Of a stretch of 64,000 nucleotides of DNA, positions 54,365 to 62,979 are shown one piece after another. The DNA lies in contig CAVRIA010000009.1 in the NCBI GenBank assembly GCA_963721115.1, positions 124,001 to 188,000 on the forward strand, read 5' to 3'. The notes under the pieces are model-generated. The model was not told the origin of the DNA. It was given only the letters and a program-made list of their open reading frames with translations, and did no database searches. The stretch comes from CAVRIA01 sp963721115. Its GTDB lineage: Bacteria; Desulfobacterota; Binatia; HRBIN30; CADEER01. Within the stretch, counting starts at the first letter, position 1. Each line of letters begins with the position of its first letter. The position numbers were made by a program, and so were the translations under genes.

Positions 54365-55227
54365 ATCAGACCGGCGCGGACGCCGAAGTCCTCGCTGGCG
54401 GTGACCAGACCGGCGCTGACCCCGGAGTAGACGGTCAGGCCACCGCTCTGGATCTGCAGGCCGAGCCGGGCGGCGGTCCGATCGTTGTCGAAGCGCGAGC
54501 CGGCGAGACCGGTCACCTCGCCAACGAAGCGCAGCGACGAGGCGCCCTCCGCCTTCGAGCCGAGCGGGCGCGACACGAGGGCGACCGAGTAGCTGAACAA
54601 ATCGTCCTGCCCCGAGCTGGAGCGCTGCGGCGCGCCGAGCACGGGGCCGGGGTTGCCGAGGAGCAGCAGACCCAGATTGACGTGCGCCGCCAACGGGCCG
54701 AAGTCCTTCGACAACAGCGTCTCGATGCCGAAGTCGGTTTCGTCGGTTCCGAGGCGGTCCTTCTGGTTGGCGTTGGGAAGCTTGGTGCCGAAGCGCACGC
54801 CGAGAGTGGGCCAGTACCGCTTCTCCTCCAGGATTCGCACCTTGGTGAAGAGCCGCGCGTCGCCGGCCCCGTAGTGCGAATCCTTGACGCCGCCGCTGAG
54901 CGTCTCGTCGAGACTGATGAGCTCGAAGCGGGCCTGGATCTCCACCCGACCGCCGGCGGCGATCTGAAACCCGAACTCGGGGCCGGTGATCAGGTTCTGC
55001 GAGCGGATGACTCCGGGCGGCGTGAACGGAGGGAAGCGCAGGTTCCGGAAGTAGCTGGTGCCGAGCACGACCTCCGCCGTGCCGCTCGGCAGGGTGTGGG
55101 CGGTCTCGGTGGTCAGGGGCAGCAGCGACTCGGCGGCGGCGGGTACCGCAGGCGACGCGGCGAGGAACGCCACGAACAGGATGCGCGCCCCGCCTCTGCC
55201 GAATTGTCGAATTCGTCGCACGTCCAT
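54322..55227 (-). CDS. Predicted outer-membrane beta-barrel protein
   Basis: 301 residues from ATG 55227. Signal peptide ILFVAFLAASPAVPAAAES. The rest is built of alternating polar/aromatic strands typical of a small barrel (GTAEVVLGTSYFRNL, GFQIAAGGRVEIQARFELIS, WPTLGVRFGTKLP, FGIETLLSKDFGPLAAHVNLG), ending in FGVRAGLIYAFELERLAGLFE. It resembles the MetA-pathway-of-phenol-degradation/transporter-like barrels in layout. I could not identify a substrate. Its 3' end runs 43 bp into the convergent RibBX gene, an unusual overlap. The divergent DsbD gene starts 55 bp away. Confidence 0.7.
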   Translation of the reverse strand: MDVRRIRQFGRGGARILFVAFLAASPAVPAAAESLLPLTTETAHTLPSGTAEVVLGTSYFRNLRFPPFTPPGVIRSQNLITGPEFGFQIAAGGRVEIQARFELISLDETLSGGVKDSHYGAGDARLFTKVRILEEKRYWPTLGVRFGTKLPNANQKDRLGTDETDFGIETLLSKDFGPLAAHVNLGLLLLGNPGPVLGAPQRSSSGQDDLFSYSVALVSRPLGSKAEGASSLRFVGEVTGLAGSRFDNDRTAARLGLQIQSGGLTVYSGVSAGLVTASEDFGVRAGLIYAFELERLAGLFE

Positions 55228-55281
55228 GGTCCGGGCGCGGTTATCGTGCGGCGGATGGAGATTTGCAAGCATCAGGACCCT

Positions 55282-57054
55282 GTGCGAGCATCCTCTCGCA
55301 GAATGTACGTCGGTTTCATTGGTTTCCTGACCCTGCTCCTCAGCGTGCTGGGAGGGATCAGACCGGCCGTTGCGGCGGCCGACAAGGTCGAGCTCGAAAT
55401 CGCGCCGGACGGCCCCGGCGCCCCGCGCGGCGGGCGCATGGGCATCGAGGTCTTCGCGCACATCGCTTCCGGCTGGCACATCCACGGCCATCAGCCCAAC
55501 CAGCCCTACCTCGTCCCGACCGATCTGCACCTCGTCGTTCCGCCCGGAGTCGAGACGGAGGCCGTCCAGTATCCGCGGCCGGACTCCAAGAAATTCGCCT
55601 TCGCCGGCGACGAGGAACTGCTCGTTTACGAGGGCAAGCTCGGCATGGCGACCGTGATCGCCGTCCCGGACGCCTACCGCGGCGACAGCCTGCGCATCGA
55701 GGCGGACCTCCGCTACCAGGCGTGCAACGAGACTACGTGCCTGCCCCCGACGACGGCTCGCAAGGCGATCGAGGTGCCGGTGGTGGCCCGCTCGGCCCAG
55801 AACGAGGTCTTCGACGACGCGCCGGTGGATTCCGGACCGACCGTCGGAGGCGGAGCGGCGCGCTTCGAGCACTGGATGGCCGAGCGCGGACTGGTCTTCA
55901 CCTTGCTCGCGGTGGCGCTGCTCGGCCTGGGGCTCAATCTGACGCCCTGCGTCTATCCGCTCATCTCGGTCACCATTGCCTACTTCGGCGGCCAGTCGCG
56001 CGAGCGCGGTCGCGTCACGTGGCTCGCGGCGCTGTACGTGCTGGGAATCGCACTGTCGTTCTCCACCCTCGGCGTGGCCGCTGCCCTCTCCGGCGGCGTG
56101 TTCGGCGCGGCCCTGCAGCGGCCGCCGGTGATCGTGTTCATCGCCGGGGTGCTGGTGGTCCTGGCGCTCAGCAGTTTCGGGCTCTACCAGTTGCAGCCGC
56201 CCGCGGCGTTGATGCGATGGGCGGGCAACACCGGCAGCGGCGCGGTCGGATCGATCTTCATGGGCCTGACCATGGGCGTCGTCGCCGCACCCTGCGTGGG
56301 GCCGATCGTGCTCGGCCTGCTGGTCTTCGTCGGCAGCCGGCAGGACCCTCTCCTCGGCTTCTCGCTGTTCTTCGCGCTGGCGGTGGGCATGGGGGCGCCG
56401 TACCTGGTGCTGGCGACGGCCGCCGGCTCGATCAAAAAGCTGCCGCGATCGGGTGAGTGGCTGTTGTGGACCGAGCGGCTCTTCGGCTGCATTCTGCTCA
56501 GCCTCGCCACGTACTTTGTCAGCCCGCTGCTACCGGGGTCCATGCGCCTCCTGGCCCTGCCGGCGGTGATAGGGACCTGTGGGCTCTATCTCGGCTTCAT
56601 CGACTCCGCCGGCCGCTCGCTCCGCTTCTTTCCCGTCGTCAAGGGGGTCGTCGGGGCGGCGATGCTCGCCGCGGCGGTCTGGTTGGGATGGCCGCCGACC
56701 GTCGCCCAGCCCATCAAGTGGGAGTCCATTCAAGCCTTTGCCGGAGTTGGGCACCGAGCGCCGGGCGGGCGCCCCGTGCTGATCGACTTCGCCGCGGAAT
56801 GGTGCATCCCGTGCCGGGAAATGGATCACACGACCTACGTCGACGGCGGCGTCGTCCGCGAGGCCGACCGCTTCCGCATGGTGCGGGCGGACCTCACCGA
56901 GGAGAACGACCACACCTCGGCCGTGGTTGCGCGGTACGCCGTCCGCGGAGTCCCGACGGTCATCCTGCTCGCTCCCGACGGGCAGGAGGAGCAGCGCTTC
57001 GTGGGCTACGTGGGACCGCAGCAACTCCTCGACGCGATGCGGTCGGTTCAGTAG
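55282..57054 (+). CDS. dsbD: Thiol:disulfide interchange protein DsbD
   Basis: 590 residues if GTG 55282 is the start (AGGA upstream and a positively charged signal peptide); ATG 55303 and ATG 55255 are alternatives. Periplasmic alpha domain with the Cys pair in YQACNETTCLPP. A CcdA-like eight-helix membrane domain follows with LNLTPCVYPLISVTIAYFGG and VVAAPCVGPIVLGLLVF, carrying the two membrane Cys. The C-terminal thioredoxin-like gamma domain has AAEWCIPCREMD. It moves electrons from cytosolic thioredoxin to periplasmic isomerases and cytochrome c maturation. The many Cys-rich secreted proteins in the window are plausible clients of the oxidative/isomerase system. Confidence 0.93.
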   Translation: MRASSRRMYVGFIGFLTLLLSVLGGIRPAVAAADKVELEIAPDGPGAPRGGRMGIEVFAHIASGWHIHGHQPNQPYLVPTDLHLVVPPGVETEAVQYPRPDSKKFAFAGDEELLVYEGKLGMATVIAVPDAYRGDSLRIEADLRYQACNETTCLPPTTARKAIEVPVVARSAQNEVFDDAPVDSGPTVGGGAARFEHWMAERGLVFTLLAVALLGLGLNLTPCVYPLISVTIAYFGGQSRERGRVTWLAALYVLGIALSFSTLGVAAALSGGVFGAALQRPPVIVFIAGVLVVLALSSFGLYQLQPPAALMRWAGNTGSGAVGSIFMGLTMGVVAAPCVGPIVLGLLVFVGSRQDPLLGFSLFFALAVGMGAPYLVLATAAGSIKKLPRSGEWLLWTERLFGCILLSLATYFVSPLLPGSMRLLALPAVIGTCGLYLGFIDSAGRSLRFFPVVKGVVGAAMLAAAVWLGWPPTVAQPIKWESIQAFAGVGHRAPGGRPVLIDFAAEWCIPCREMDHTTYVDGGVVREADRFRMVRADLTEENDHTSAVVARYAVRGVPTVILLAPDGQEEQRFVGYVGPQQLLDAMRSVQ

Positions 57055-57262
57055 CGGTGCTCAACCCTTGTGCCGCTTAGCTCGAGTAGTTAGACTGACG
57101 CAGTTGAAACGCATCGCTCGTCGACCTTCGTGAGGACGGTTCCTTCACCGACGTGATCAGAGCACCGAGACCGGACGGCCACGCCACATCGTCGCATTCC
57201 CGCGACGGTGTACCTGTCTCGGCCCGCGCCGCTCGAAGACCATCCGGGCCATCGATCCCCGT

Positions 57263-58564
57263 GTGAGGCATAATATCGTGGACTTCCACTCCCTGCCGAT
57301 TCCCGAACCCGTTCTGCGAGGCGTCGACGCCGTCGGGTTCAAGACCTGCACCCCCATCCAAGAGAAGACCCTGCCGCTTTCGCTGGCCGGGAAGGACGTC
57401 GCCGGTCAGGCCCAGACGGGCACCGGGAAGACGGCGGCCTTCCTGATCACGGTGTTCAGTCGCCTGCTGCGCCACAAGCGCGAGGACAAGGGGCCGCGCG
57501 CCCTGGTCGTCGCCCCTACGCGCGAGCTGGTCGTGCAGATCCTGCACGACGCGCAGGCACTCGGACAGTTCGCCGAGCTCGATCTCCAGGCGGTCTTCGG
57601 CGGCGTCGACTACGCGAAGCAGCGCGAGAGCTTGCGCGGCGGCTGCGACGTCCTGATCGGCACCCCGGGACGGCTGATCGACTACTTCAAGCAGCGGGTC
57701 TACACGCTCCGCCACGCCGAAGCACTGGTCATCGACGAAGCGGACCGCATGTTCGACATGGGCTTCATCGCCGACCTGCGCTTCCTGCTGCGCCGCCTGC
57801 CGCCCTACAACCAGCGCCAATCGATGCTGTTCTCGGCCACCCTGAGCTGGGCGGTCATGGAGCTGGCATACGAGCACATGAACGACCCGATCAAGGTCTC
57901 CGTGACCCCCGAGCAGGTCACCGCCGAGAACGTCGAGCACGTGCTCTACCACGTCGGAAGGCACGAGAAATTTCCGCTCCTGCTCGGCGTTCTGAAGCGC
58001 GAGCAGCCGGAGCGCACGCTCGCTTTCGTCAACACCCGCCGCGAGGCGGAGTGGCTGACGCGGCGTCTCGGCGACAACGGCTATCAGGCCCGCGCCCTTA
58101 CCGGCGACGTGGATCAGCGGGTGCGCCTGAAGGTGGTGCGCGAGTTCAAAGAGGGCTCGCTGCCGATCCTGGTGGCGACCGACGTGGCGTCGCGCGGGCT
58201 GCACGTCGAGGGCGTGACCCACGTGGTCAACTACGACCTGCCGCAAGACCCCGAGGACTACGTGCACCGCATCGGCCGCACCGCGCGCGCCGGCGCCTCC
58301 GGCAAGGCCCTCAGCCTGGCGTGCGAGACATACGTGGAAGCGCTGGAGTCGATCGAGAAGTTGATCGGCTTCAAGCTCCCCGTCGTTCACGTCGAGGACG
58401 ACATGCTGCAGAAGCCGGTGCCTCCCTCGCATTCGGCGCGCCCGCAGAGACCGAGGAGGCCGCCGCCCCCGCGATCCGGGGCACCGAGGGGTGGAGACGG
58501 CGGCGGCCCGAAGCGGCGCCGCAGCCGGCGCCGGTCGAAGCAGCCGGCGTCGCAGTCGCAGTAG
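57263..58564 (+). CDS. DEAD-box ATP-dependent RNA helicase (RhlB/RhlE-like)
   Basis: 433 residues from GTG 57263. Q motif (FKTCTPIQEKTLP), motif I AQTGTGKT, Ia PTRELV, Ib TPGRL, motif II DEAD, motif III SAT, then FVNTRREAEWLT, VATDVASRGLH and HRIGRTAR. The C-terminal ~50 residues are Pro/Arg/Gly-rich and disordered, likely binding RNA. It unwinds short RNA duplexes. The cold-shock-domain gene begins 34 bp downstream with a strong ribosome-binding site, so the two probably form a cold-responsive or RNA-remodelling operon. Confidence 0.94.
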   Translation: MRHNIVDFHSLPIPEPVLRGVDAVGFKTCTPIQEKTLPLSLAGKDVAGQAQTGTGKTAAFLITVFSRLLRHKREDKGPRALVVAPTRELVVQILHDAQALGQFAELDLQAVFGGVDYAKQRESLRGGCDVLIGTPGRLIDYFKQRVYTLRHAEALVIDEADRMFDMGFIADLRFLLRRLPPYNQRQSMLFSATLSWAVMELAYEHMNDPIKVSVTPEQVTAENVEHVLYHVGRHEKFPLLLGVLKREQPERTLAFVNTRREAEWLTRRLGDNGYQARALTGDVDQRVRLKVVREFKEGSLPILVATDVASRGLHVEGVTHVVNYDLPQDPEDYVHRIGRTARAGASGKALSLACETYVEALESIEKLIGFKLPVVHVEDDMLQKPVPPSHSARPQRPRRPPPPRSGAPRGGDGGGPKRRRSRRRSKQPASQSQ

Positions 58565-58598
58565 CCGAGTCGCCATCGTTTTCGCTGGAGGAGGGCGC

Positions 58599-58802
58599 AT
58601 GTTCGGTACCATCAAGAAGATCGTGAAAGACAAAGGTTTCGGTTTCATCGTGCCCGACGACGGGGGCGACGACGTGTTCTTCCACCAGTCGCGCATGGCG
58701 CCGAAAATCTACTTCGAGGATCTGCGCGAAGGCGAGGAGGTCGAGTTCCAGGTGAGCAAGGGAGAGAAGGGCCCCCAAGCCTTCAACCTGAAGCCGCGCT
58801 GA
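58599..58802 (+). CDS. Cold-shock-domain protein (divergent CspA-like)
   Basis: 67 residues. A single OB-fold with MFGTIKKIVKDKGFGFI (RNP1 KGFGFI) and DVFFHQSRM (RNP2). An acidic insertion, PDDGGDD, separates the two. Start ATG 58599 has GGAGGAGGGC upstream. It follows the DEAD-box helicase closely, and helicase/cold-shock protein pairs commonly act together on structured mRNAs. It differs from the CspA-type protein at 22.7 kb, whose RNP2 is VFVHYSAI. Confidence 0.92.
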   Translation: MFGTIKKIVKDKGFGFIVPDDGGDDVFFHQSRMAPKIYFEDLREGEEVEFQVSKGEKGPQAFNLKPR

Positions 58803-58853
58803 CGGACCGTCACCGTGCTGGCGGTCGACTCCGCGCGGTAGTACATCCTTCTG

Positions 58854-60416
58854 ATGGCTGAGACGAACCGCCTGTTGGCGGCGGATGCTTCGGCCGCCGT
58901 GCCGACCGTCGGCGTCCGTGCCCGGCACTTCGGGCCGCCGGTTCTCGGCGGCGTCTTGATCTCCGCGGCCTTTCTCGATTTCTCTCTCTTTCCCCTCGCT
59001 TGGGTGGCCTTCGTCCCGCTGCTGTGGAGCTTCTCCGGCGCCCGCGAGCGGCGCGAGGCCGCGTGGCTCGGTCTGGCGGCCGGCCTAGCGACCAACGTGC
59101 CGGCCTTCCACTGGCTCGTCTACACGATGCACGTCTTCGGCGGGTTCCCTTACGCTCTGTCGGCGTTCTTCTACCTCTGCCTGTCGCTGTTCGCCGCCGC
59201 CCAGTTCGTCCTCTTCGCCGTCGCCTTTCGCCGACTCGGCTTCGGCCCACTCGGCCTCGCCGCCCCGGTCCTCTGGGTGGCGCTGGAATTCCTCTATCCG
59301 AATCTCTTCCCCTGGCGTCTGGCGAACAGCCAGTTCCACGCGCCGCTGTTGACGCAGATCGGCGACGTCACCGGCCCCTTCGGCTTGAGCTTCGTCATGG
59401 TCTGGTGCAGCGCCGCCGTCGTGCTCGCGGCGCGCCGGCCGCGCCGCTGGCGCCCGCTGATCGCGGCGGCCGCCGCCGTCGGTGCGGTGCTCGCCTACGG
59501 CGCGGTGCGCTGGTCGACCGTCGAAGCCGCGATCGACGCCGCCCCGCACCTTCGCGTCGGCCTGGTGCAGGCCAACATCGGCATCCGGGAGAAGGGCAAC
59601 GTCGCCTTCTTCGAAATCAACGTCGAGCGCTACCGAAGGCTCTCCCGGTCGCTGGAAGATCGGGTGGACCTGATCGTCTGGCCCGAGTCGGTGGCCCAGT
59701 GGTGGGTGCCGGCCGAGGCCACGCACCTGGCGGCGAAGGACAATCCGTTCCCCGACACGCACGCGTACCTGATCTTCGGCGGCCTCGCCTTTTCCTACGG
59801 CGACAGCGAGGTGCCGGAGAAGTACAACAGCGCCTTTCTCATCGACGGCGCGGGCGACGTGCTGGGGCGCTACGACAAGCGCGTCCTGCTTCCCTTCGGC
59901 GAGTATCTGCCGGGCGCGAAGCTGATCCCCGGCCTGGCCGAGCTGAGCCCGGAGACCGGCGACTTCACGCCCGGCCGGCGACTGGTGACGCTCGACGTGC
60001 CCGGCCGCGCCAAGGTGGCGCCGCTGATCTGCTACGAGGACGTTCCGGCGGACATCGCCCGGGCGATGACGGAAAAGGGCGCCGAGGTTTTGATGACCAT
60101 CTTCAACGACGCCTGGTTCGGCCGTTCGATGGCGCCCTATCAGCACGAGGCGCTGGCGCTGTGGCGCGCCATCGAGAACCGCCGCTACTTCGTGCGCGTC
60201 GGGAACGCCGGCGTGACCGGCGTGATCGATCCCTTCGGCCGCATCGTCGACCACCTCGGCCTGTTTACGGAGGAGACGCTCGTCGAGGACGTCCGCCCGC
60301 TGCGGATCGAGACGTTCTACACGCGCTTCGGCAACGTGTTCGGCTGGTCGGTGGTGGCCGCCGCCGCCTTCTGGCTGCTCTGGAGCCGGCGGCGGCGCGG
60401 CGCGCCGGCGTCGTGA
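58854..60416 (+). CDS. lnt: Apolipoprotein N-acyltransferase
   Basis: 520 residues. Six or more N-terminal membrane helices are followed by a periplasmic nitrilase-like domain. The catalytic triad is Glu in IVWPESVAQWW, Lys in YDKRVLLPFGEYLP and Cys in PLICYEDVPADIA; further family motifs are NDAWFGRSMAPYQHEA and NRRYFVRVGNAGVTGVIDP. It adds the third acyl chain to lipoproteins in the inner membrane. Its presence supports a diderm envelope, and at least two lipoproteins (peroxidase and DUF3604 protein) are encoded in the window. It follows the cold-shock gene at 51 bp. Confidence 0.96.
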   Translation: MAETNRLLAADASAAVPTVGVRARHFGPPVLGGVLISAAFLDFSLFPLAWVAFVPLLWSFSGARERREAAWLGLAAGLATNVPAFHWLVYTMHVFGGFPYALSAFFYLCLSLFAAAQFVLFAVAFRRLGFGPLGLAAPVLWVALEFLYPNLFPWRLANSQFHAPLLTQIGDVTGPFGLSFVMVWCSAAVVLAARRPRRWRPLIAAAAAVGAVLAYGAVRWSTVEAAIDAAPHLRVGLVQANIGIREKGNVAFFEINVERYRRLSRSLEDRVDLIVWPESVAQWWVPAEATHLAAKDNPFPDTHAYLIFGGLAFSYGDSEVPEKYNSAFLIDGAGDVLGRYDKRVLLPFGEYLPGAKLIPGLAELSPETGDFTPGRRLVTLDVPGRAKVAPLICYEDVPADIARAMTEKGAEVLMTIFNDAWFGRSMAPYQHEALALWRAIENRRYFVRVGNAGVTGVIDPFGRIVDHLGLFTEETLVEDVRPLRIETFYTRFGNVFGWSVVAAAAFWLLWSRRRRGAPAS

Positions 60417-60487
60417 GGCGAAAGACCGCAGGCTGAGTCCCGCGGCGGCGGGGCCTGAGGTCCGCACACCCGCAGCGAGGAGGGAGC

Positions 60488-61345
60488 ATGCCGCAGTTCG
60501 ATACCCTGACGTACGGCGTGGACGATCGGCTCGCCCGCGTCACGTTGAACCGCCCGCAGCGTCTGAACGCCATCAACCGCGCCATGCCCGGCGAGATCCA
60601 GGCGGCCGTTGCGGAGGCCAATGCCGACGAGTCGGTGCACGTCATCGTCCTGCGCGGCGCCGGGCGGGCCTTCTGCGCCGGCTACGACCTCGACTGGGGA
60701 ACGCGCATCGAGAGTGAGGCGCAGGACCGGGCCGGAGGCGTCTGGGACCCGGTGCGCGATCTGCGCATGATGGGGGCGAACGTGAAGGCCTACATGTCCC
60801 TGTGGGAGAGCCCGAAGCCGGTGATCGCCGGAATCCACGGCTTCTGCGTCGGCGGTGGAACCGACCTGGTGCTGTGCGCCGACCAGATCGTCGCCGCGGA
60901 CGACGTACGCTTCGGTTACCCGCCCTCGCGCGTCTGGGGCACGCCGACGACGGCGCTGTGGGCGTACCGGGTCGGCCTCGAGCGGGCGAAGCGTCTGCTG
61001 CTGACCGGCGACGCGATCGACGGCAAATCGGCGGCCGCGATCGGGCTGGTGGGCAAGTCCGTGCCCGCCGACCGGCTCGATGCCGAGGTCGACGCCCTGG
61101 CGCGGCGCATGGCGCAGCTGCCGATCAATCAGCTCGTCATGCTCAAGCTGCTCGTCAACCAGACCTTCGAGAACATGGGTCTGCGCACGACCCAGCTCGT
61201 CGGAACCATGTTCGACGGCGCCGCGCGCCACACGCCCGAGGGGATTGCCTGGCGCGATCTGGCGATGCAGGAGGGGTACCGCGAGGCGGTGCGCCGCCGC
61301 GACGCTGCGTTCGGCGACTACGGCGAGGAGAAGAAGAAGTCCTGA
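60488..61345 (+). CDS. Enoyl-CoA hydratase/isomerase (crotonase) family protein
   Basis: 285 residues from ATG 60488 with GAGGAGGGAGC upstream. ARVTLNRPQRLNAINRAMPG, oxyanion loop GAGRAFCAGYDLDWG and second loop GFCVGGGTDLVLCAD. The CoA-ligand region GYPPSRVWGTPTTALW is slightly unusual compared with the canonical GTIPGAGGTQ. Longer than the first crotonase in the window and only distantly similar. It hydrates or isomerises an unsaturated acyl-CoA, substrate unknown. A good terminator follows, so it ends this plus-strand run; the MFS and CoA-transferase genes converge on it. Confidence 0.9.
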   Translation: MPQFDTLTYGVDDRLARVTLNRPQRLNAINRAMPGEIQAAVAEANADESVHVIVLRGAGRAFCAGYDLDWGTRIESEAQDRAGGVWDPVRDLRMMGANVKAYMSLWESPKPVIAGIHGFCVGGGTDLVLCADQIVAADDVRFGYPPSRVWGTPTTALWAYRVGLERAKRLLLTGDAIDGKSAAAIGLVGKSVPADRLDAEVDALARRMAQLPINQLVMLKLLVNQTFENMGLRTTQLVGTMFDGAARHTPEGIAWRDLAMQEGYREAVRRRDAAFGDYGEEKKKS

Positions 61346-61499
61346 ACGTCGCTCGATCGGAAATGCCGCTGCAGGTCCGCCGCACCGATTTTCTCGCCGG
61401 CGGAGGGTTGAAATCCTCCACGTAGTGATCCGATTGCGGTTCACTGAGGTGCGTGTCTCGGGCGCGATGCCCGGCAACTCGCCGGGCAGGAAAGACGAA

Positions 61500-61528
61500 A
61501 CGCCCCGGAGAAGACCCGGGGCGTTTTT
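61500..61528 (+). terminator. Rho-independent terminator after the crotonase gene
   Basis: ACGCCCCGG (61500-61508) and CCGGGGCGT (61516-61524) pair perfectly across a 7-nt loop, followed by TTTTT. It ends the plus-strand transcript before the convergent MFS gene. Confidence 0.9.
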
Positions 61529-61579
61529 GTTTGGAGCGGTAGCGGGAAGCGGCTTCCGGGTCGTCTCAATCGGCTCGTG

Positions 61580-62932
61580 TCAGTCGGCCCCGGAGGCAGT
61601 GCCGGCGCGACGCGCCTCGATGACCCTCCGCAGCTCTCGCTGCCTGTCGATGTCGAGCGGGTAGTTCCACATCAATACGGCGACGACGAGGGCGATGACG
61701 ACGGGAGGCCAGACGTAGATGGCGGCCAAACCGTCGATCGCCGCCGCCGTGTTGTGGGCGCCCGGGACGTAGCCGATCAGCGCCAGGACGGGGTAGATGA
61801 CGCCGATCGAGAGCGCTTGGCCGATCTTGTTGGTCATCGTCAGCAGGGAGAAGTAGAGCCCGGTTCGCTGCGCCCCCGATTCGGCGTGATCGTGGTCGGC
61901 GACGTCGGCCATGATCGAGCGGAAGAGGAAGGGGCCGACGCCCATGTTGACGCCGAGCAGCAGAAAGACGGCGAGGGCGGCGGGGAAGCTCCCGGGCGGG
62001 ATGACGAGGAGCAGCGGCAAGGTCAGGGCGCTGAAGACGGACGACCCGGCGAGGGTCCGGTGCTTTCCGAAGCTGTAGCTGGTGCGGATCATGACCGGCA
62101 CGAAGACGCAGCCGGAAAGGAAATAGAAGAGCAGCAGCAAGCTGGCCGACGAGGGTAGCCGCAGCTTGTCGGTGGCCAGGAAGATGAAGAGCGCGGCGAC
62201 GATGCCGCCTCCGAAGCCGGCGACCAGATCCATGAGCAGCACCCGCCGCAGGGGCCGGTTGCGGGCGACGATCGACGCCGCGCGCCGCCAGCCGATGGGC
62301 TCGTGCCGCGCCACCAGAGGCTCTGGGACACGCATCACCGCCCAGCCCACGGTGAGGGGAAGAAGGAGGATGATGAACCACCCCATCGCCGCGATGCGGT
62401 CGGCACCGCCCGACGCCCTCTCCGCCCGCTCGATGATCGCCGGCAGGGCGAGCACCGTGATCATGCCGCCGATCAGGAAGATCTCGCGCCATCCCTGCAC
62501 GCGCGAGCGCTCGTGGTAGTCCGCCGTCAGCTCGGCTCCCCAGGAGATGTGCGAGATGGTGAGCAGTGTCCAGCCGACGTAGAGGACGATCATCCAGCCG
62601 AGCAGATAGACGCCCGACACGGGCGGGCTCGGCATGAACACCATGTACACGGATCCGACGACGATGGGGACGGACGCCACCAGCCATGGACGGCGCCTGC
62701 CCCAGCGCGTGTTCAGGCGGTCGGAGAGCAGGCCGAGGAGGGGATCGGTGACGACGTCCCAGAAACGGGTGAGCATGAAGATCGCGCCGACGAGCCCCAG
62801 ACCCAGGCCCATCTCCTTTGCATAGAAGGGCGGCAGGTAGACGACCAGCGGCAGGCCGAGACCGGCGATCGGTGCCGCGGGCGAGGCGAATGCCGCCAGC
62901 GTCGATCTCTTCAGGGCCTGCGCGCCAACCAT
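61580..62932 (-). CDS. MFS transporter, glycoside-pentoside-hexuronide:cation symporter-like (MFS_2)
   Basis: 450 residues from ATG 62932, 12 predicted membrane helices. FYAKEMGLGLGLVGAIFMLTR, RFWDVVTDPLLGLLSDRLNTRWGRRRPW (the MFS_2 signature, split here as DVVTDPLLGLLSD and NTRWGRRRPW), and SHISWGAELTADYHERSR are typical of GPH symporters. Despite the family name, many environmental members sit with acyl-CoA genes and carry lipids, steroids or acids. It lies 47 bp downstream of the CoA-transferase gene on the same strand, so they form an operon. No strong ribosome-binding site is seen. Confidence 0.87.
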   Translation of the reverse strand: MVGAQALKRSTLAAFASPAAPIAGLGLPLVVYLPPFYAKEMGLGLGLVGAIFMLTRFWDVVTDPLLGLLSDRLNTRWGRRRPWLVASVPIVVGSVYMVFMPSPPVSGVYLLGWMIVLYVGWTLLTISHISWGAELTADYHERSRVQGWREIFLIGGMITVLALPAIIERAERASGGADRIAAMGWFIILLLPLTVGWAVMRVPEPLVARHEPIGWRRAASIVARNRPLRRVLLMDLVAGFGGGIVAALFIFLATDKLRLPSSASLLLLFYFLSGCVFVPVMIRTSYSFGKHRTLAGSSVFSALTLPLLLVIPPGSFPAALAVFLLLGVNMGVGPFLFRSIMADVADHDHAESGAQRTGLYFSLLTMTNKIGQALSIGVIYPVLALIGYVPGAHNTAAAIDGLAAIYVWPPVVIALVVAVLMWNYPLDIDRQRELRRVIEARRAGTASGAD

Positions 62933-62979
62933 CGGAAGACGGATACCGTCGCCGCGCGCACGGTGGCGCGCGGCCGGGG